NCBI RefSeq assembly: GCF_013761005.1
Contig: NZ_JACDUS010000005.1
Coordinates: forward strand, 124,001 to 188,000
Reading direction: 5' to 3'
Source: Desulfosalsimonas propionicica
GTDB lineage: Bacteria > Desulfobacterota > Desulfobacteria > Desulfobacterales > Desulfosalsimonadaceae
DNA: 64,000 nucleotides
Under the pieces are notes generated by a model, which made no database searches, was not told the DNA's origin, and saw only the letters and a program-made list of their open reading frames with translations. A program made the translations under genes and the position numbers. Positions 44,191 through 53,171 of the stretch are shown in pieces (within the stretch, counting starts at the first letter, position 1; the number at the start of each line of letters is the position of its first letter).

Positions 44191-45329
44191 CAGGCTTCCT
44201 CCGGGGCCGCTCCCAGGTCCAGATACCGTTCTGCCAGGGTATAGATGGTCAATACAATGCTGAGCACCAGCAGAATGATCCCCCATTCGTAAATGCTGGG
44301 CACATAATGGATAAACTCCGGGGCCCCTTCTGCCTGCACGCCCATGGGTTGGACGTTTCCGGACAAAAGCTGTTCAAACCGGCCCGCAAACATGCCGATC
44401 AGCACCAGGACAGCGGCGGCAAACTGGGCTGCGGCGTTTTTGCGCAGGGCGGCAAAAGCCAGTATCCCCAGGGGCACGAGTATGCCGGCGATCAATTCGA
44501 CATTAAAAGACAGGCTGCCCATCATATGCATGAATCCGGCCATCTGCTCGGTTTGGGCGGCAAACGCCCGGATAATCCGCAGCAGAAACACCACTAGGGT
44601 GGCGCCCAGAGAAATGCCCAGATAAAGGCTCAGATCGCTTCTGGCCCGGATTTCCTGCTCGTTTTTGCTCCCTTTGAGCCAGTCATTGATCACCGAAGAC
44701 AACAGCAGGGCCGCAAGACCGCTGGCAAAGGCGGTGACCAGAAAATACAGCCCCAGGGTGAATCCGAAAAATCCCAGTCTTGCCTGTACGGTGCCGAATA
44801 CCACCGACAGGGACAGATAGGAGAAAAAAGACAGCAGCAGTGCGCCGATGGCGGCAAACACCCCTTCGACGCGGTGCCATTTGCCCTGGTGCATGGTCAG
44901 AAACTTAAAGGCCACAAAGGCAAAATAAAAAGCATAAAGAATTGTCATCCACCAGATGGGCGAGGTGAGGTTCGGGGAAAAAGCGATCCAGATCAGGTTG
45001 GTCAGGGTGCTGATGGGCCCCAGATCCAGCCCCTTGCACATCAGCCCGGCCAGAAGAGTGGCAAAGGCCAGCAATGCTGCCCTTTTGGCCACCGGATAGA
45101 GATGCTTGGCCCCGAATACCGTGGGCAGCGAGGACAGCAGGGTCAGGCCGGCTGCGGTCAGGCCGAAAAACAGGTACCCTGCCATGGGCAGTCCCCAGAA
45201 TACCACGTTTCTTGTGTTATAGACACCCAGGCCGGCAAATATGCTGGTCAGGGCCGCAAAGAGTCCCAGTGCAAGCCCCAGTATGAGCAGCAATGTCCAG
45301 GCTCTGGTAAAAGTTTTGCTGGCAGCCAT
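44190..45329 (-). CDS. arrC: NrfD/PsrC-type membrane subunit
   Basis: A 379-residue protein of about ten membrane helices with the NrfD pattern (NTRNVVFWGLPMAGYLFFGL, then LTSPIWWMTILYAFYFAFVA). It should oxidise quinol and pass electrons to the iron-sulfur subunit. Arr operons of several bacteria have this third subunit. It overlaps arrB by one base and arrD by one base. Lys and Asp residues in loops might form the quinol site, but that cannot be read off safely. Confidence 0.85.
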   Translation of the reverse strand: MAASKTFTRAWTLLLILGLALGLFAALTSIFAGLGVYNTRNVVFWGLPMAGYLFFGLTAAGLTLLSSLPTVFGAKHLYPVAKRAALLAFATLLAGLMCKGLDLGPISTLTNLIWIAFSPNLTSPIWWMTILYAFYFAFVAFKFLTMHQGKWHRVEGVFAAIGALLLSFFSYLSLSVVFGTVQARLGFFGFTLGLYFLVTAFASGLAALLLSSVINDWLKGSKNEQEIRARSDLSLYLGISLGATLVVFLLRIIRAFAAQTEQMAGFMHMMGSLSFNVELIAGILVPLGILAFAALRKNAAAQFAAAVLVLIGMFAGRFEQLLSGNVQPMGVQAEGAPEFIHYVPSIYEWGIILLVLSIVLTIYTLAERYLDLGAAPEEA

Positions 45330-46054
45330 CAGAGTCCTCCTTTGGTCTGTGTATAGGTGCCGGGGTTAAAGCTTCGGATATAGTATATCTTGGGCTCGGT
45401 CCCCAGGTGCTCTTTTAGCCTGTAAGGTTTGTATTTGCCGATCAGCTTGCTTACCTCGGTTTTCGGGTCATCCAGGTCCCCGAAAATCCGGGCGTCTGCC
45501 GGACATGCCTCCACGCAGTAGGGAAGCAGTCCGCGCATGAGCCGGTGGTCGCAGAAAGTGCATTTTTCCACAACGCCCATGGGCCTTTCCGCGGGAAGGG
45601 TCAGGCCCCTCTCGGGATTTTCATAAGGGGGCCTGCGGGGTATGCCGTAGGCCGAGGCCTGTTCAGCACCGGAACTGGTGCAGTCCTTGATAAGCACTTT
45701 TTTTTGGGTCCATTGCTGGTGCGGCTCTTCCCAGTTATAGGAGATCACCCCGTACGGGCAGTTGGCAATGCAGTACCGGCACCCGATGCACTTGTTGGGA
45801 TCATGCATGGTGATCCCGCCTTCTGCCTTGTGCATGGCCTGGGTTGGGCATCCCAGGGCGCAGGGCGCGTTTGCACAGTGATTGCACAGGGTGGGGATGT
45901 AGTGAAAGCGCACATTGGGGAAAGTCCCCACAGTTTCGGTGATCTTGTATGACCAGCTGATGCCTTCTGTGAGATTGTTTTCATTTTTGCAGGCGATAAT
46001 ACAGGCCCCGCAGCCAACGCATCGCTGGTGATCTATGACCATTGCGTATTTCAT
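45329..46054 (-). CDS. arrB: four-cluster [4Fe-4S] subunit of arsenate reductase
   Basis: A 241-residue ferredoxin-like protein with four cysteine groups: CVGCGACIIACKNEN (12-26), CNHCANAPCALGC, CIGCRYCIANCPYG and C-terminal CTFC plus CVEACPADA. It carries electrons from the membrane subunit to the molybdenum subunit. There is no leader of its own; it should travel with ArrA. ATG at 46054 lies 35 bases after the arrA stop codon and follows AGGAGG. Confidence 0.9.
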   Translation of the reverse strand: MKYAMVIDHQRCVGCGACIIACKNENNLTEGISWSYKITETVGTFPNVRFHYIPTLCNHCANAPCALGCPTQAMHKAEGGITMHDPNKCIGCRYCIANCPYGVISYNWEEPHQQWTQKKVLIKDCTSSGAEQASAYGIPRRPPYENPERGLTLPAERPMGVVEKCTFCDHRLMRGLLPYCVEACPADARIFGDLDDPKTEVSKLIGKYKPYRLKEHLGTEPKIYYIRSFNPGTYTQTKGGL

Positions 46055-46088
46055 GCTTCAAGCCTCCTCGAATTGATTTTCCGGCAAA

Positions 46089-48671
46089 TTACAATTTGAC
46101 GATTTTCACCCGGGTGGTGCTGTAATATGCCGAAGCGCCGCTTAAACGGTCATAATCCGCAGGCAGTATGTAATTGTTGTTGCCGCCCCGGGGTTTTTTG
46201 CCGAAAACTTCTGCTGCACGGCTGCCGTAGGCCCAGTGGCCCTGGCCGTAGCATTTGGCCACACATCCCGGCCGAACGCCTTCCCACAGGGTGGTCGTGC
46301 ACTCGATTTCCCCCACAGGGGAGATGATTTTGATTTTGTCCCCCTTTTCAATGCCCAGAGCGGCCGCGTCTCTGGGATTGAACTTGGCCGCGTCCTGGTA
46401 GTTCACATCCCCGGGGTCCAGGTCCTTTAGCTCATAATACCAGGAGCAGTTGGCAGACCGGCCCTCGCGGTTGAGCCGGGCCTTGTGATCCACAAACAAA
46501 AGGGGGTATTCTTCCGGATCACCGTGCACGTAGGGTTCCTCATGATGCGGCACAAAGGCCAGTTCCCCGCGTGCTTCGTATTTGCAGACCTCGAGCACAT
46601 GGTCCATATTTGTGTCGTGTTTTTTGGCGTGGTTTTCCAGGGCGGTTTTCAGGGTTTGGGAGTAGAACTCAAATTTTCCGGTTTCGGTTTTCATTTTGCC
46701 CCACCTGGCGCGGTAGGGATAGGGATCCGAGTTCCAGACCCCGATTTTTTTGAATTCCTCCCAGCCGTTGATTTTGTCGCCGCCCTTGTAGCGTTTCGGG
46801 TCCCACAGATCCCGAGTGGCGATTTTTGTGGCGTATTCCGAAAACTGTTTTTCATCTTCAGGCGATTTGCCGGTTTCCGGGTCGGCAAACTGCTCCACGT
46901 GATAGCGGTGCAGGTTGTCAAAGCCGCGCTCGGCCAGCTTTTTGCCCAGCAGAAAGGGAATTTCGGTTTCATCGATCTTGAAATCAAAGGGCATGTCAAT
47001 GATGGGCTGGAGAAGCGGCACATGCCGGTACCCGTTACCCGTGGATTTCAGATACCCCCATTTTTCAAACATGTGGTGGGTATCGGGCAAGACCAGGTCG
47101 GCAAACCAGGAAAATTCCGAAGCGTTGGTGGTAATGTGCACCAGGAAGGGAATTTTGGAAAGGGCCTTGTCCCACCGCTGTCCATGGGGGGCCGAGAAGT
47201 TGAAATTGTTCATGTAGGCGATTGCCATTTTGATTTCATAGGGATCTTCATCGGCAATGCCGTCTGCGGCCCGGTTGGTGATCACTCCGCCCCCGGACTT
47301 GCCTTTCTTCAGGCAGGGAAATTCCAGACGCCCCCGCTGGTCGATTTTTTCATGCTGGGTGCCTTTTTTGGCAATGTCATCCAGGTATTGATCATATCCG
47401 GGAAACCCGCTGGTATATTCCTTGTTTGACACCATGGTGCCGCCCAGATTGTCACAGGCGCCCACAAGGCCGTTTAGGGCGTGGCAGGCCATGCTTGCAT
47501 AGCCTCCCCTTACCTGCATGACCGGTCCGCCGCCCAGCCAGGAGATGGCGCGCGGGGCGGCCTCTGCGAATTCCACGGCCACTCTGCGGATCTGTGCGGC
47601 CTCCACGCCGGAAATTTTTTCCGCCCATTGCGGGGTCTTGTCCTTTAGCGCCAGGTTCCACCACCGGACCACCCCGTGGGAGTGTTTTTCCGCAAACAGG
47701 TCTTCATCGACTTCACGCCCTTCAATAAACCGGTTTTCCCCGTCTTTGAAATCACCCACAAAATCCTTGTACCATAGCCCTTCTGTAAGGATCACATGGG
47801 CCATGGCCACAGCCAGGGCCCCGTCGTATCCAGGTTTTGCAGGGATCCATTCATCTGCCTTGGCGGCCGTGGCCGACAGCCTGGGCTCCACGATGGCCAC
47901 CTTGGCCTGGTCCAGGGTGGTGCCCCATGCCTTGGAATAGTAGGATACCTGGCGGTTTGCCGCCAGGGGATCGGCTCCCCAGAGCAGTATGTAGCGGGTG
48001 TTTTCCACGTCGTACTGCCGGTAGCCCCAGAATCCCTCGGTATAGTAGGGGCCGAATTTTTCGCCTTCTGCACATATGGCGCTGTGGGAGATGTTGTTGG
48101 GCGATCCGATGAGCTTGGTCATGGAGCCGTAAAGGATATCGCGCATGTAGGTGTAGCGGCCGCGCATGAGCATGTACTTGTGGGATTCCCCTTTTTTGCG
48201 CAGTTCCATGATGCGGTCGGCCATCATGTCCAGGGCCTCGTCCCAGGAAACCGGCACAAATTTCGGGTCCTGATCCCGGCCCTTTTCAGGATTGGTTCTT
48301 TTCATGGGCACCTTGATCCGGTCCGGATCATAGAGCTGCTGCAAGGCCATGTGCGCCCTGGGGCAGCTGGCCCCGCCGTTGACTTTTGAATGGGGATTGC
48401 CTCTTACCTTGACAGCTCTTCCGTCAATGACATAGACCTGCTTGGCGCACCAGGAGGTGCATCCCTGGCAGGCCGCCGGAAGCCACTGTCCGGTTTGTGT
48501 TCCGGTTTGCGCACTGGCCTTTTTCAAAGGCGTAAAGGCGCTTAAGCTCAGCCCGGAGCCCAGCACAGCACCAGCGGCCAGCGAAGACTTGACAAACGCC
48601 CGGCGGCTGATTTCAATGCCGCCGCTTCCCGCACTGGTCATGGATTCGTCTTTTTTCATGCTCCCGTCCAT
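46089..48671 (-). CDS. arrA: respiratory arsenate reductase, molybdopterin subunit
   Basis: An 860-residue DMSO-reductase-family enzyme that reduces arsenate to arsenite in the periplasm. It has a twin-arginine leader (SRRAFVKSS, 22-30) and a cluster motif C68-x2-C71-x3-C75-x27-C103. R170-G-R-Y173 follows, the signature that separates ArrA from ArxA (GRGWG). An open frame reaches 48986 but would carry a non-leader extension, so I place the start at 48671 (48659 is also possible). Arsenate is inferred from the signature and from the ArsR-ArsC gene next door; a polysulfide-type relative is less likely. Confidence 0.85.
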   Translation of the reverse strand: MDGSMKKDESMTSAGSGGIEISRRAFVKSSLAAGAVLGSGLSLSAFTPLKKASAQTGTQTGQWLPAACQGCTSWCAKQVYVIDGRAVKVRGNPHSKVNGGASCPRAHMALQQLYDPDRIKVPMKRTNPEKGRDQDPKFVPVSWDEALDMMADRIMELRKKGESHKYMLMRGRYTYMRDILYGSMTKLIGSPNNISHSAICAEGEKFGPYYTEGFWGYRQYDVENTRYILLWGADPLAANRQVSYYSKAWGTTLDQAKVAIVEPRLSATAAKADEWIPAKPGYDGALAVAMAHVILTEGLWYKDFVGDFKDGENRFIEGREVDEDLFAEKHSHGVVRWWNLALKDKTPQWAEKISGVEAAQIRRVAVEFAEAAPRAISWLGGGPVMQVRGGYASMACHALNGLVGACDNLGGTMVSNKEYTSGFPGYDQYLDDIAKKGTQHEKIDQRGRLEFPCLKKGKSGGGVITNRAADGIADEDPYEIKMAIAYMNNFNFSAPHGQRWDKALSKIPFLVHITTNASEFSWFADLVLPDTHHMFEKWGYLKSTGNGYRHVPLLQPIIDMPFDFKIDETEIPFLLGKKLAERGFDNLHRYHVEQFADPETGKSPEDEKQFSEYATKIATRDLWDPKRYKGGDKINGWEEFKKIGVWNSDPYPYRARWGKMKTETGKFEFYSQTLKTALENHAKKHDTNMDHVLEVCKYEARGELAFVPHHEEPYVHGDPEEYPLLFVDHKARLNREGRSANCSWYYELKDLDPGDVNYQDAAKFNPRDAAALGIEKGDKIKIISPVGEIECTTTLWEGVRPGCVAKCYGQGHWAYGSRAAEVFGKKPRGGNNNYILPADYDRLSGASAYYSTTRVKIVKL

Positions 48672-48897
48672 TTTTTGTGTTTGAATTCGGGTTCGGGTGT
48701 TGCAAAAGTCCATATATTGAAAAACTAAACAGGGTCGAACAGATTGCAAAAACAACAGCCTGTTTGCATTTTGCATCCGTCTCCGGTATTGCCGGAAAGC
48801 TGCTGATGCCCGGGACAAGAATTTTTTCGTAGTTTTGCGAAATGTGATATATAATTTGTAAAACTTTTCACCCCGTGTCAACAGGAAGGTAAATATT
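48672..48897. promoter_or_regulatory. divergent control region of arrA and arsR-arsC
   Basis: This is 226 bases between the divergent genes and carries no gene. It becomes AT-rich near 48820-48866. A perfect TATAAT (48850-48855, forward strand) lies 43 bases before the arsR-arsC start, without a good -35. On the reverse strand TTGACA (48881-48876) is a possible -35 for arrA. An interrupted repeat CCGG-TATTG-CCGG is at 48783-48795. It probably holds the operator of the ArsR domain. Confidence 0.5.
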
Positions 48898-49737
48898 TTG
48901 GAATCAGGCGAAAACATCGATTCAATCACCGTGGATGACATCAGCGGCATTGCCAGGGCCCTGTCCGAGCCGGTGCGGGTCCGCATGCTGATGTGCTTGA
49001 AGGGCGGTCCGCTGAGCCTCTATCATTTTACCGAGATTTTCAAAATGGCGCCCTCAACCCTGTCCAAGCACCTGCATATCCTGGAAAGCGCCGGCCTGCT
49101 GGTTGCCGTCCGGCATGGAAGGTGGCGCCTTTACCAGTGGCAGGGTCAGGATGCAGAGCAAACTATCCGGGCTTTGCTGGCGTGGCTGGGCCAGGCGGTT
49201 CTAAAAGACCCGGTGCTGGAAGACGATGCCGCCAGAAGGGCGGTTGCCGTGCAGGCAACCCCGGTGCCCGTGCCGCAAAACGACATCATCCGGGTATTGT
49301 TTCTGTGTTCCGGCAATTCCTGCCGCAGCCAGATGGCCGAAGCCCTGCTTAGCAAAAGGGCCGGCCCGGCTTTCGAGGTGTCCAGCGCCGGGACCGCTCC
49401 CCGGGAGATTCCCCCTTTGACCGTGACGGTCATGGATGAAATCGGAATCGACATCCGGGACCAGAAACCCAAAAGCGTCATGGAATATATCGGCACCACC
49501 TATTTTGACTATCTGATCACCGTATGTCCCATGGCCGAACAGCAGACCCCGGTATTTCCCGGGGTAAGCCGCCGCCTGCACTGGCCGGTGCCGGACCCCG
49601 CGGAAGAAGCCAAAGGCTCCGAAGAGGAAAAAAAGCAGGTTTTCAGGCAGGTGCGGGATTTGCTGGATGAAAAAATACAGGACTGGCTAAAGCAGTCCGG
49701 ACTCCGGCAGGAGGCCGGTAACAAGGAATCGTTATAA
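48898..49737 (+). CDS. ArsR-type repressor fused to an ArsC/LMW-phosphatase domain
   Basis: A 279-residue two-domain protein starting with TTG after AGGAAGG. Residues 10-90 are an ArsR winged helix (PLSLYHFTEIFKMAPSTLSK, then HLHILESAGLLV). Residues about 132-265 are an ArsC/low-molecular-weight phosphatase domain with P-loop C137SGNSCR143, DQKPKSV and VPDPA. In thioredoxin-linked ArsC the next cysteine pair is C(x6)CP; here the sequence is VCPMAEQQTPVFPG, so the last redox cysteine is missing. The usual As-binding ELCVCDL motif of ArsR is also absent. It probably regulates the arr and ars genes. Confidence 0.85.
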   Translation: MESGENIDSITVDDISGIARALSEPVRVRMLMCLKGGPLSLYHFTEIFKMAPSTLSKHLHILESAGLLVAVRHGRWRLYQWQGQDAEQTIRALLAWLGQAVLKDPVLEDDAARRAVAVQATPVPVPQNDIIRVLFLCSGNSCRSQMAEALLSKRAGPAFEVSSAGTAPREIPPLTVTVMDEIGIDIRDQKPKSVMEYIGTTYFDYLITVCPMAEQQTPVFPGVSRRLHWPVPDPAEEAKGSEEEKKQVFRQVRDLLDEKIQDWLKQSGLRQEAGNKESL

Positions 49738-49760
49738 AGGACGATCAGGGAGGTATCCGG

Positions 49761-50192
49761 TTGAAAATCGTCTTCATTGCCATCAGCAAACATAAAGGCA
49801 CCCCGAAAAAACAGGTAAAAACCGCTGATCTCATAGAAGGCCATGGACTTGACCAGGACGCCCATGACGGCGACTGGCACCGGTAGGTGAGTTTTCTGGC
49901 CTCAGAGGAAATAGAAAATGCCCGGCAGCAGGGCCTGGATGTCTCTTTTGGAGATTTTTCCGAAAATATCCCCACCACCTGCATTGACTGGAAAAGCCTG
50001 CCTTTTGGCACCCGGATGGCAATCGGGGCCTCAGCGTTGGTGGAAATCACCCAGATCGGCAAAACCTGCCACAACAAGTGCGCCATTTATTACAAAGCCG
50101 GCGACTGCATTATGCCCAGAGAGGGTGTTTTTGCCCGGGTCTGCCGGGGCGGGCGCATTTCCTGCGGCGATCCGGTGGTTGTTTATAAATAG
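49761..50192 (+). pseudogene. MOSC-domain protein interrupted by one in-frame amber codon
   Basis: One frame runs from TTG 49761 (GGGAGG 7 bases before) to 50192 and reads as a MOSC protein: IAISKHKGTPKKQV at the start, EGHGLDQDAHDGDWHR, later QIGKTCHNKCAIYYKAG and MPREGVFARVCRGG. It is broken only by TAG at 49884-49886 after DWHR. Relatives have Gln there as I know them, so a single CAG to TAG change explains it. A GTG directly after could restart a shortened protein without its first third. MOSC proteins serve molybdenum cofactor chemistry, which fits the neighbouring arr genes. Confidence 0.75.
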
Positions 50193-50216
50193 GGGCCCAG
50201 TTTTACCTGTCTTTCC

Positions 50217-50936
50217 GTGTTTCAGCCCCTGCTGCGCCGGGTGCTGGCATTTGTGCAGGCCAATATCACCAACCTGGCCGGAGAGCCCTCGGTGGTTTAC
50301 GGTATCGTGGGCCTGACAGCCTTTGTCTCCATGTTCCAGCTTTTTGGCAGTCCCAAGAGCCCGGCCTTTGAAATGGGCATCCAGTATTATGATCAGTTCT
50401 ACAACCAGGCCGGCGAGGTGATGCTCGTGTCTGTCAACAGGCCGGGTGCGCCGTATACGGACCCGGAGCAGGACATGGCGGCAATGACACCGGAAGGCGA
50501 GGCATTGCACGTCCATGTCATCGGCGCGGATCAGTCCTGGCCCCAGGAACCGGCGCTTTCCGCACGCACACTCCGGGAAAACGATATGGCCGGCCGGATT
50601 GACCGCCGGCAGTGGTATTATTTCCGGATTCCGTTCGGGCGCGGCGTTCTGCCCGCGGCCCTGCCCGGCATCATGCCCGGCGCCATTCTGGCCATCAGCC
50701 GGGCCATCGGGGATGCCGCCCCTCTTTTAATGATTGCCGGCATCGTGTTTATTTCCAATCAGCCGGGCCATTTAATGGACGATTTCACGGCCATGCCCCT
50801 GCAGATCTTCAACTGGCCCCAGGCCCCGTTCCATGAAATCGCTGCAAGCGGGATCATCCAGGTCCGCGATGAGCTGCGCCGACGGATCGAGGGCTGGGTG
50901 GAAACGCTTTTTGGTGATATCGCAAAACCGGTATAA
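50217..50936 (+). pseudogene. pstA: phosphate ABC transporter permease remnant with internal deletion
   Basis: The frame keeps clear PstA pieces: ANITNLAGEPSVVYGIVGLT, then IPFGRGVLP, ALPGIMPGAILAISRAIGDA, APLLMIAGIVFISNQ and FTAMPLQIFNWPQAPFHEIA. The helix block that should lie between FGRGVL and the LPAALPGI segment (with the EAA loop start) is absent. A soluble stretch of about 90 residues sits earlier than expected, and the C-terminus ends in RRRIEGWVETLFGD, not in a final membrane helix. It is rearranged and has no start site or transporter partner genes beside it. Confidence 0.7.
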
Positions 50937-51351
50937 AAGCTCCATTAACATGGCGCGATCCTTTGCGTTTTTACCCCGCCGGCAAAGTTCATCTTCGTCT
51001 TTTCCGAGAATTTGAGAAACATTTTTGATCAGCATTTACTTATAGATTCTGTTCCGCACTGCATTTTTGCGGTCATCAGTCGCCAGGTACTGCTTGATTC
51101 CAGATTTTCAAGCGCAATCTGTGCGCCTGTATAGATTTCCTGCCACGGCCTTTCCACTCAGGTACTGTTTGGCCTTGACAGCGGGCTGAAACATGACAAC
51201 AGCATTTATTGCGATGAACGGGTCAGTATCCCCAAACGTTTGCTGAAAAATTTTGTCGGCACCCTTCATCCCGTTCAAGTGACTGCTCTGAACAGATCGC
51301 AGGACTTTGCTGTGGGCATCGAGGCACCCCTGGATAATCACCAGACATGCT
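50937..51351. other. decayed intergenic region
   Basis: No intact gene. On the reverse strand, 51035 to about 50915 reads NVSQILGKDEDELCRRGKNA and further, which recalls the C-terminal helical part of REP-type tyrosine transposases. A frame at 51108-51359 (83 codons) overlaps the end of etfA, has no ribosome site and is not recognised. With the pstA remnant this suggests local decay. Confidence 0.4.
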
Positions 51352-52311
51352 CTATTCAATGGTGTTTTCTATGGCCGCGATAAGGGCTGGAACGACTTCA
51401 AAGAGATCCGCGACCATTCCGAAATCCGCAACCCTGAAAATTGGTGCATTTTCATCTTTGTTAATCGCCACGATGATCTTGCTGTTTTTAATGCCGGCCA
51501 CATGCTGCATTGCACCGGAGATCCCGCATGCCATGTAAAACTCAGGGGCTACAAACTTCCCGGTTTGCCCCACTTGCAAATCATTGGGGACCCATTGGGC
51601 ATCTACTGCTGCACGGGTTGCACCGACAGCGCCCTTGAACAAATCCGCAAGCCTTTCCAGCATCCTGAAATTTTCCGCGTTCCTGAGCCCGCGGCCGCCG
51701 GAAATCACCACGTTTGCTTCTGGCAGATCTGGTCGTTTGCTTTCTGTTTTTCTGAATTCGATAAAGCGGGTTCTGGCAGGCGGGATCTTAAGATGCAGGG
51801 GTTCGATTTCGCTGCTGTTTCCTGCTGGAGTGGCAGGCTCGAACAGAGTCGACTGGACAGTGGCGACCTGGATTTCTGTATGAAGCCTGATTCGGGCCAC
51901 AACGCTTCCCGCCCACATTTCCCGCTTAAAGCATTCACCGTCAAAACCGATAACTCCCGATGCCATTCCGGCTCCAATACGTGCTGATACGCGGGGCATG
52001 AAATCTTTTCCTGTAGAGCCCGCATCCGTGCATATCATAGCAGCATTGCATTGTTGGGCCACTTTTGAAGTTACGTATGCCCAGGTTTCGGCTTTATATG
52101 TTTCAAGAGCAGGGTCGTTCACCAAAAAAATACAATCCGCCCCGTATATTTTCAGCTGTTCTGCAACTTTCTCAACGTTATGGCCGATTACCAGTAAATG
52201 CAGCTTGTGCTTTAGCATTTCGCTTGCATCACGGCCGAATGTAATTGTCCTAAGGGTCGCTTTACTGGGCATTCCCTCCTTGTGCTCTGCTACTATCAGT
52301 ACTGCTGACAC
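51352..52311 (-). CDS. etfA: electron transfer flavoprotein alpha subunit
   Basis: A 319-residue FAD-binding subunit. The C-terminal domain has VISGGRGLRNAENFRMLERL, then GATRAAVDAQWVPNDLQVGQ, TGKFVAPEFYMACGISGAMQ and IVAINKDENAPIF, all typical of EtfA. It accepts electrons from acyl-CoA dehydrogenases. GTG at 52311 follows AAAGGAG by 8 bases and replaces a longer TTG start. It is the last gene of the 51-64 kb run. Confidence 0.93.
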   Translation of the reverse strand: MSAVLIVAEHKEGMPSKATLRTITFGRDASEMLKHKLHLLVIGHNVEKVAEQLKIYGADCIFLVNDPALETYKAETWAYVTSKVAQQCNAAMICTDAGSTGKDFMPRVSARIGAGMASGVIGFDGECFKREMWAGSVVARIRLHTEIQVATVQSTLFEPATPAGNSSEIEPLHLKIPPARTRFIEFRKTESKRPDLPEANVVISGGRGLRNAENFRMLERLADLFKGAVGATRAAVDAQWVPNDLQVGQTGKFVAPEFYMACGISGAMQHVAGIKNSKIIVAINKDENAPIFRVADFGMVADLFEVVPALIAAIENTIE

Positions 52312-52375
52312 TTTGGTTTCTCCTTTAAAGGTCAAGCGGAAAACGCCTTGTGCTGAGGAACAACACTATTTGGGT

Positions 52376-53122
52376 TTATGCGATTATTCCATTGTTCTTC
52401 AGGATTCCCAGGAGATCGGAAACAGTTTCGAGGATCTGACATGATTTGCGTTCTGCCGGGACTTCCAGGTTTTGAACAACTACTTTGGGCGCAGTATCGA
52501 TGCCAAGTTCTGATATGCTGGAGATTTCTATTTGTTTCTTATTCGCTTTGAAAATCGCCGGCAACGGGATATGACGCGGTTCATTGAGCCGCAGTTCGGC
52601 ACTTATAACGCAGGGAAGCATAACCTCGACGACTTCGATTCCATCATCCACCTCACGATCTACCACCACTTTATTCCCGCTGAATTCGATCCGGCTTGCG
52701 AAACAGGCTTGTCCCCATCTCAAATATTCAGCCAGCAGCTGAGCCGCCTGGTTATCATCAAGATCGATGGCCTGTTTGCCCATAAGAATGATATCCGGCT
52801 GTTCTTTTTCCACTACCTTTACCAGTATCCGGGCAGCTGCATCAGAGTCCGGTTCCTCGGGTGCTGTGATGAAAATTCCCCTGTCCGCGCCCATGGCCAA
52901 AGCCTTCCGGATTTCACTTTGGCAATCCTCGGAGCCGATACTGACAACCGTCAATGTCCCGCCGTGAGCTTCCCTGATTCGCACCCCTTCTTCAACTGCA
53001 ATTGCATCGAAAGGATTAATTGTGAACTGTATGCCCGATAAGTCTATACCTGAACCGTCCGGTTTTATCTCAATGATCGAATCCGGGTCGGTTACACGTT
53101 TGGCAGTTGCAAGAATTTTCAC
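52376..53122 (-). CDS. etfB: electron transfer flavoprotein beta subunit
   Basis: A 248-residue partner of EtfA with family segments INPFDAIAVEEGVRIREAHG, CQSEIRKALAMGADRGIFIT, DIILMGKQAIDLDDNQAAQL and VEVMLPCVISAELRLNEPR. GTG at 53122 follows AAGGAGG by 5 bases. It forms a dimer that links the acyl-CoA dehydrogenase of the same operon with the quinone pool or other acceptors. Confidence 0.93.
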   Translation of the reverse strand: MKILATAKRVTDPDSIIEIKPDGSGIDLSGIQFTINPFDAIAVEEGVRIREAHGGTLTVVSIGSEDCQSEIRKALAMGADRGIFITAPEEPDSDAAARILVKVVEKEQPDIILMGKQAIDLDDNQAAQLLAEYLRWGQACFASRIEFSGNKVVVDREVDDGIEVVEVMLPCVISAELRLNEPRHIPLPAIFKANKKQIEISSISELGIDTAPKVVVQNLEVPAERKSCQILETVSDLLGILKNNGIIA

Positions 53123-53171
53123 TGTAGCCTCCTTAACGTTGACCGGAAAATTCATTTGTGCGGAAATGGTT

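Noticed and set aside
48700-48790. Possible sigma-54 site upstream of arrA (GGC and TTTTTGCA on the reverse strand)
   Set aside because: The distance between the GG and GC elements is one base too long for the strict -24/-12 spacing.
48672-48986. N-terminal extension of the ArrA frame to base 48986
   Set aside because: The added residues do not form a leader, would place the twin-arginine motif far inside, and run into the divergent arsR-arsC gene.
49884-49886. Pyrrolysine insertion at the MOSC amber codon as the main reading
   Set aside because: The residue expected there is Gln, MOSC proteins are not known pyrrolysine enzymes, and no pyl genes are in the window.
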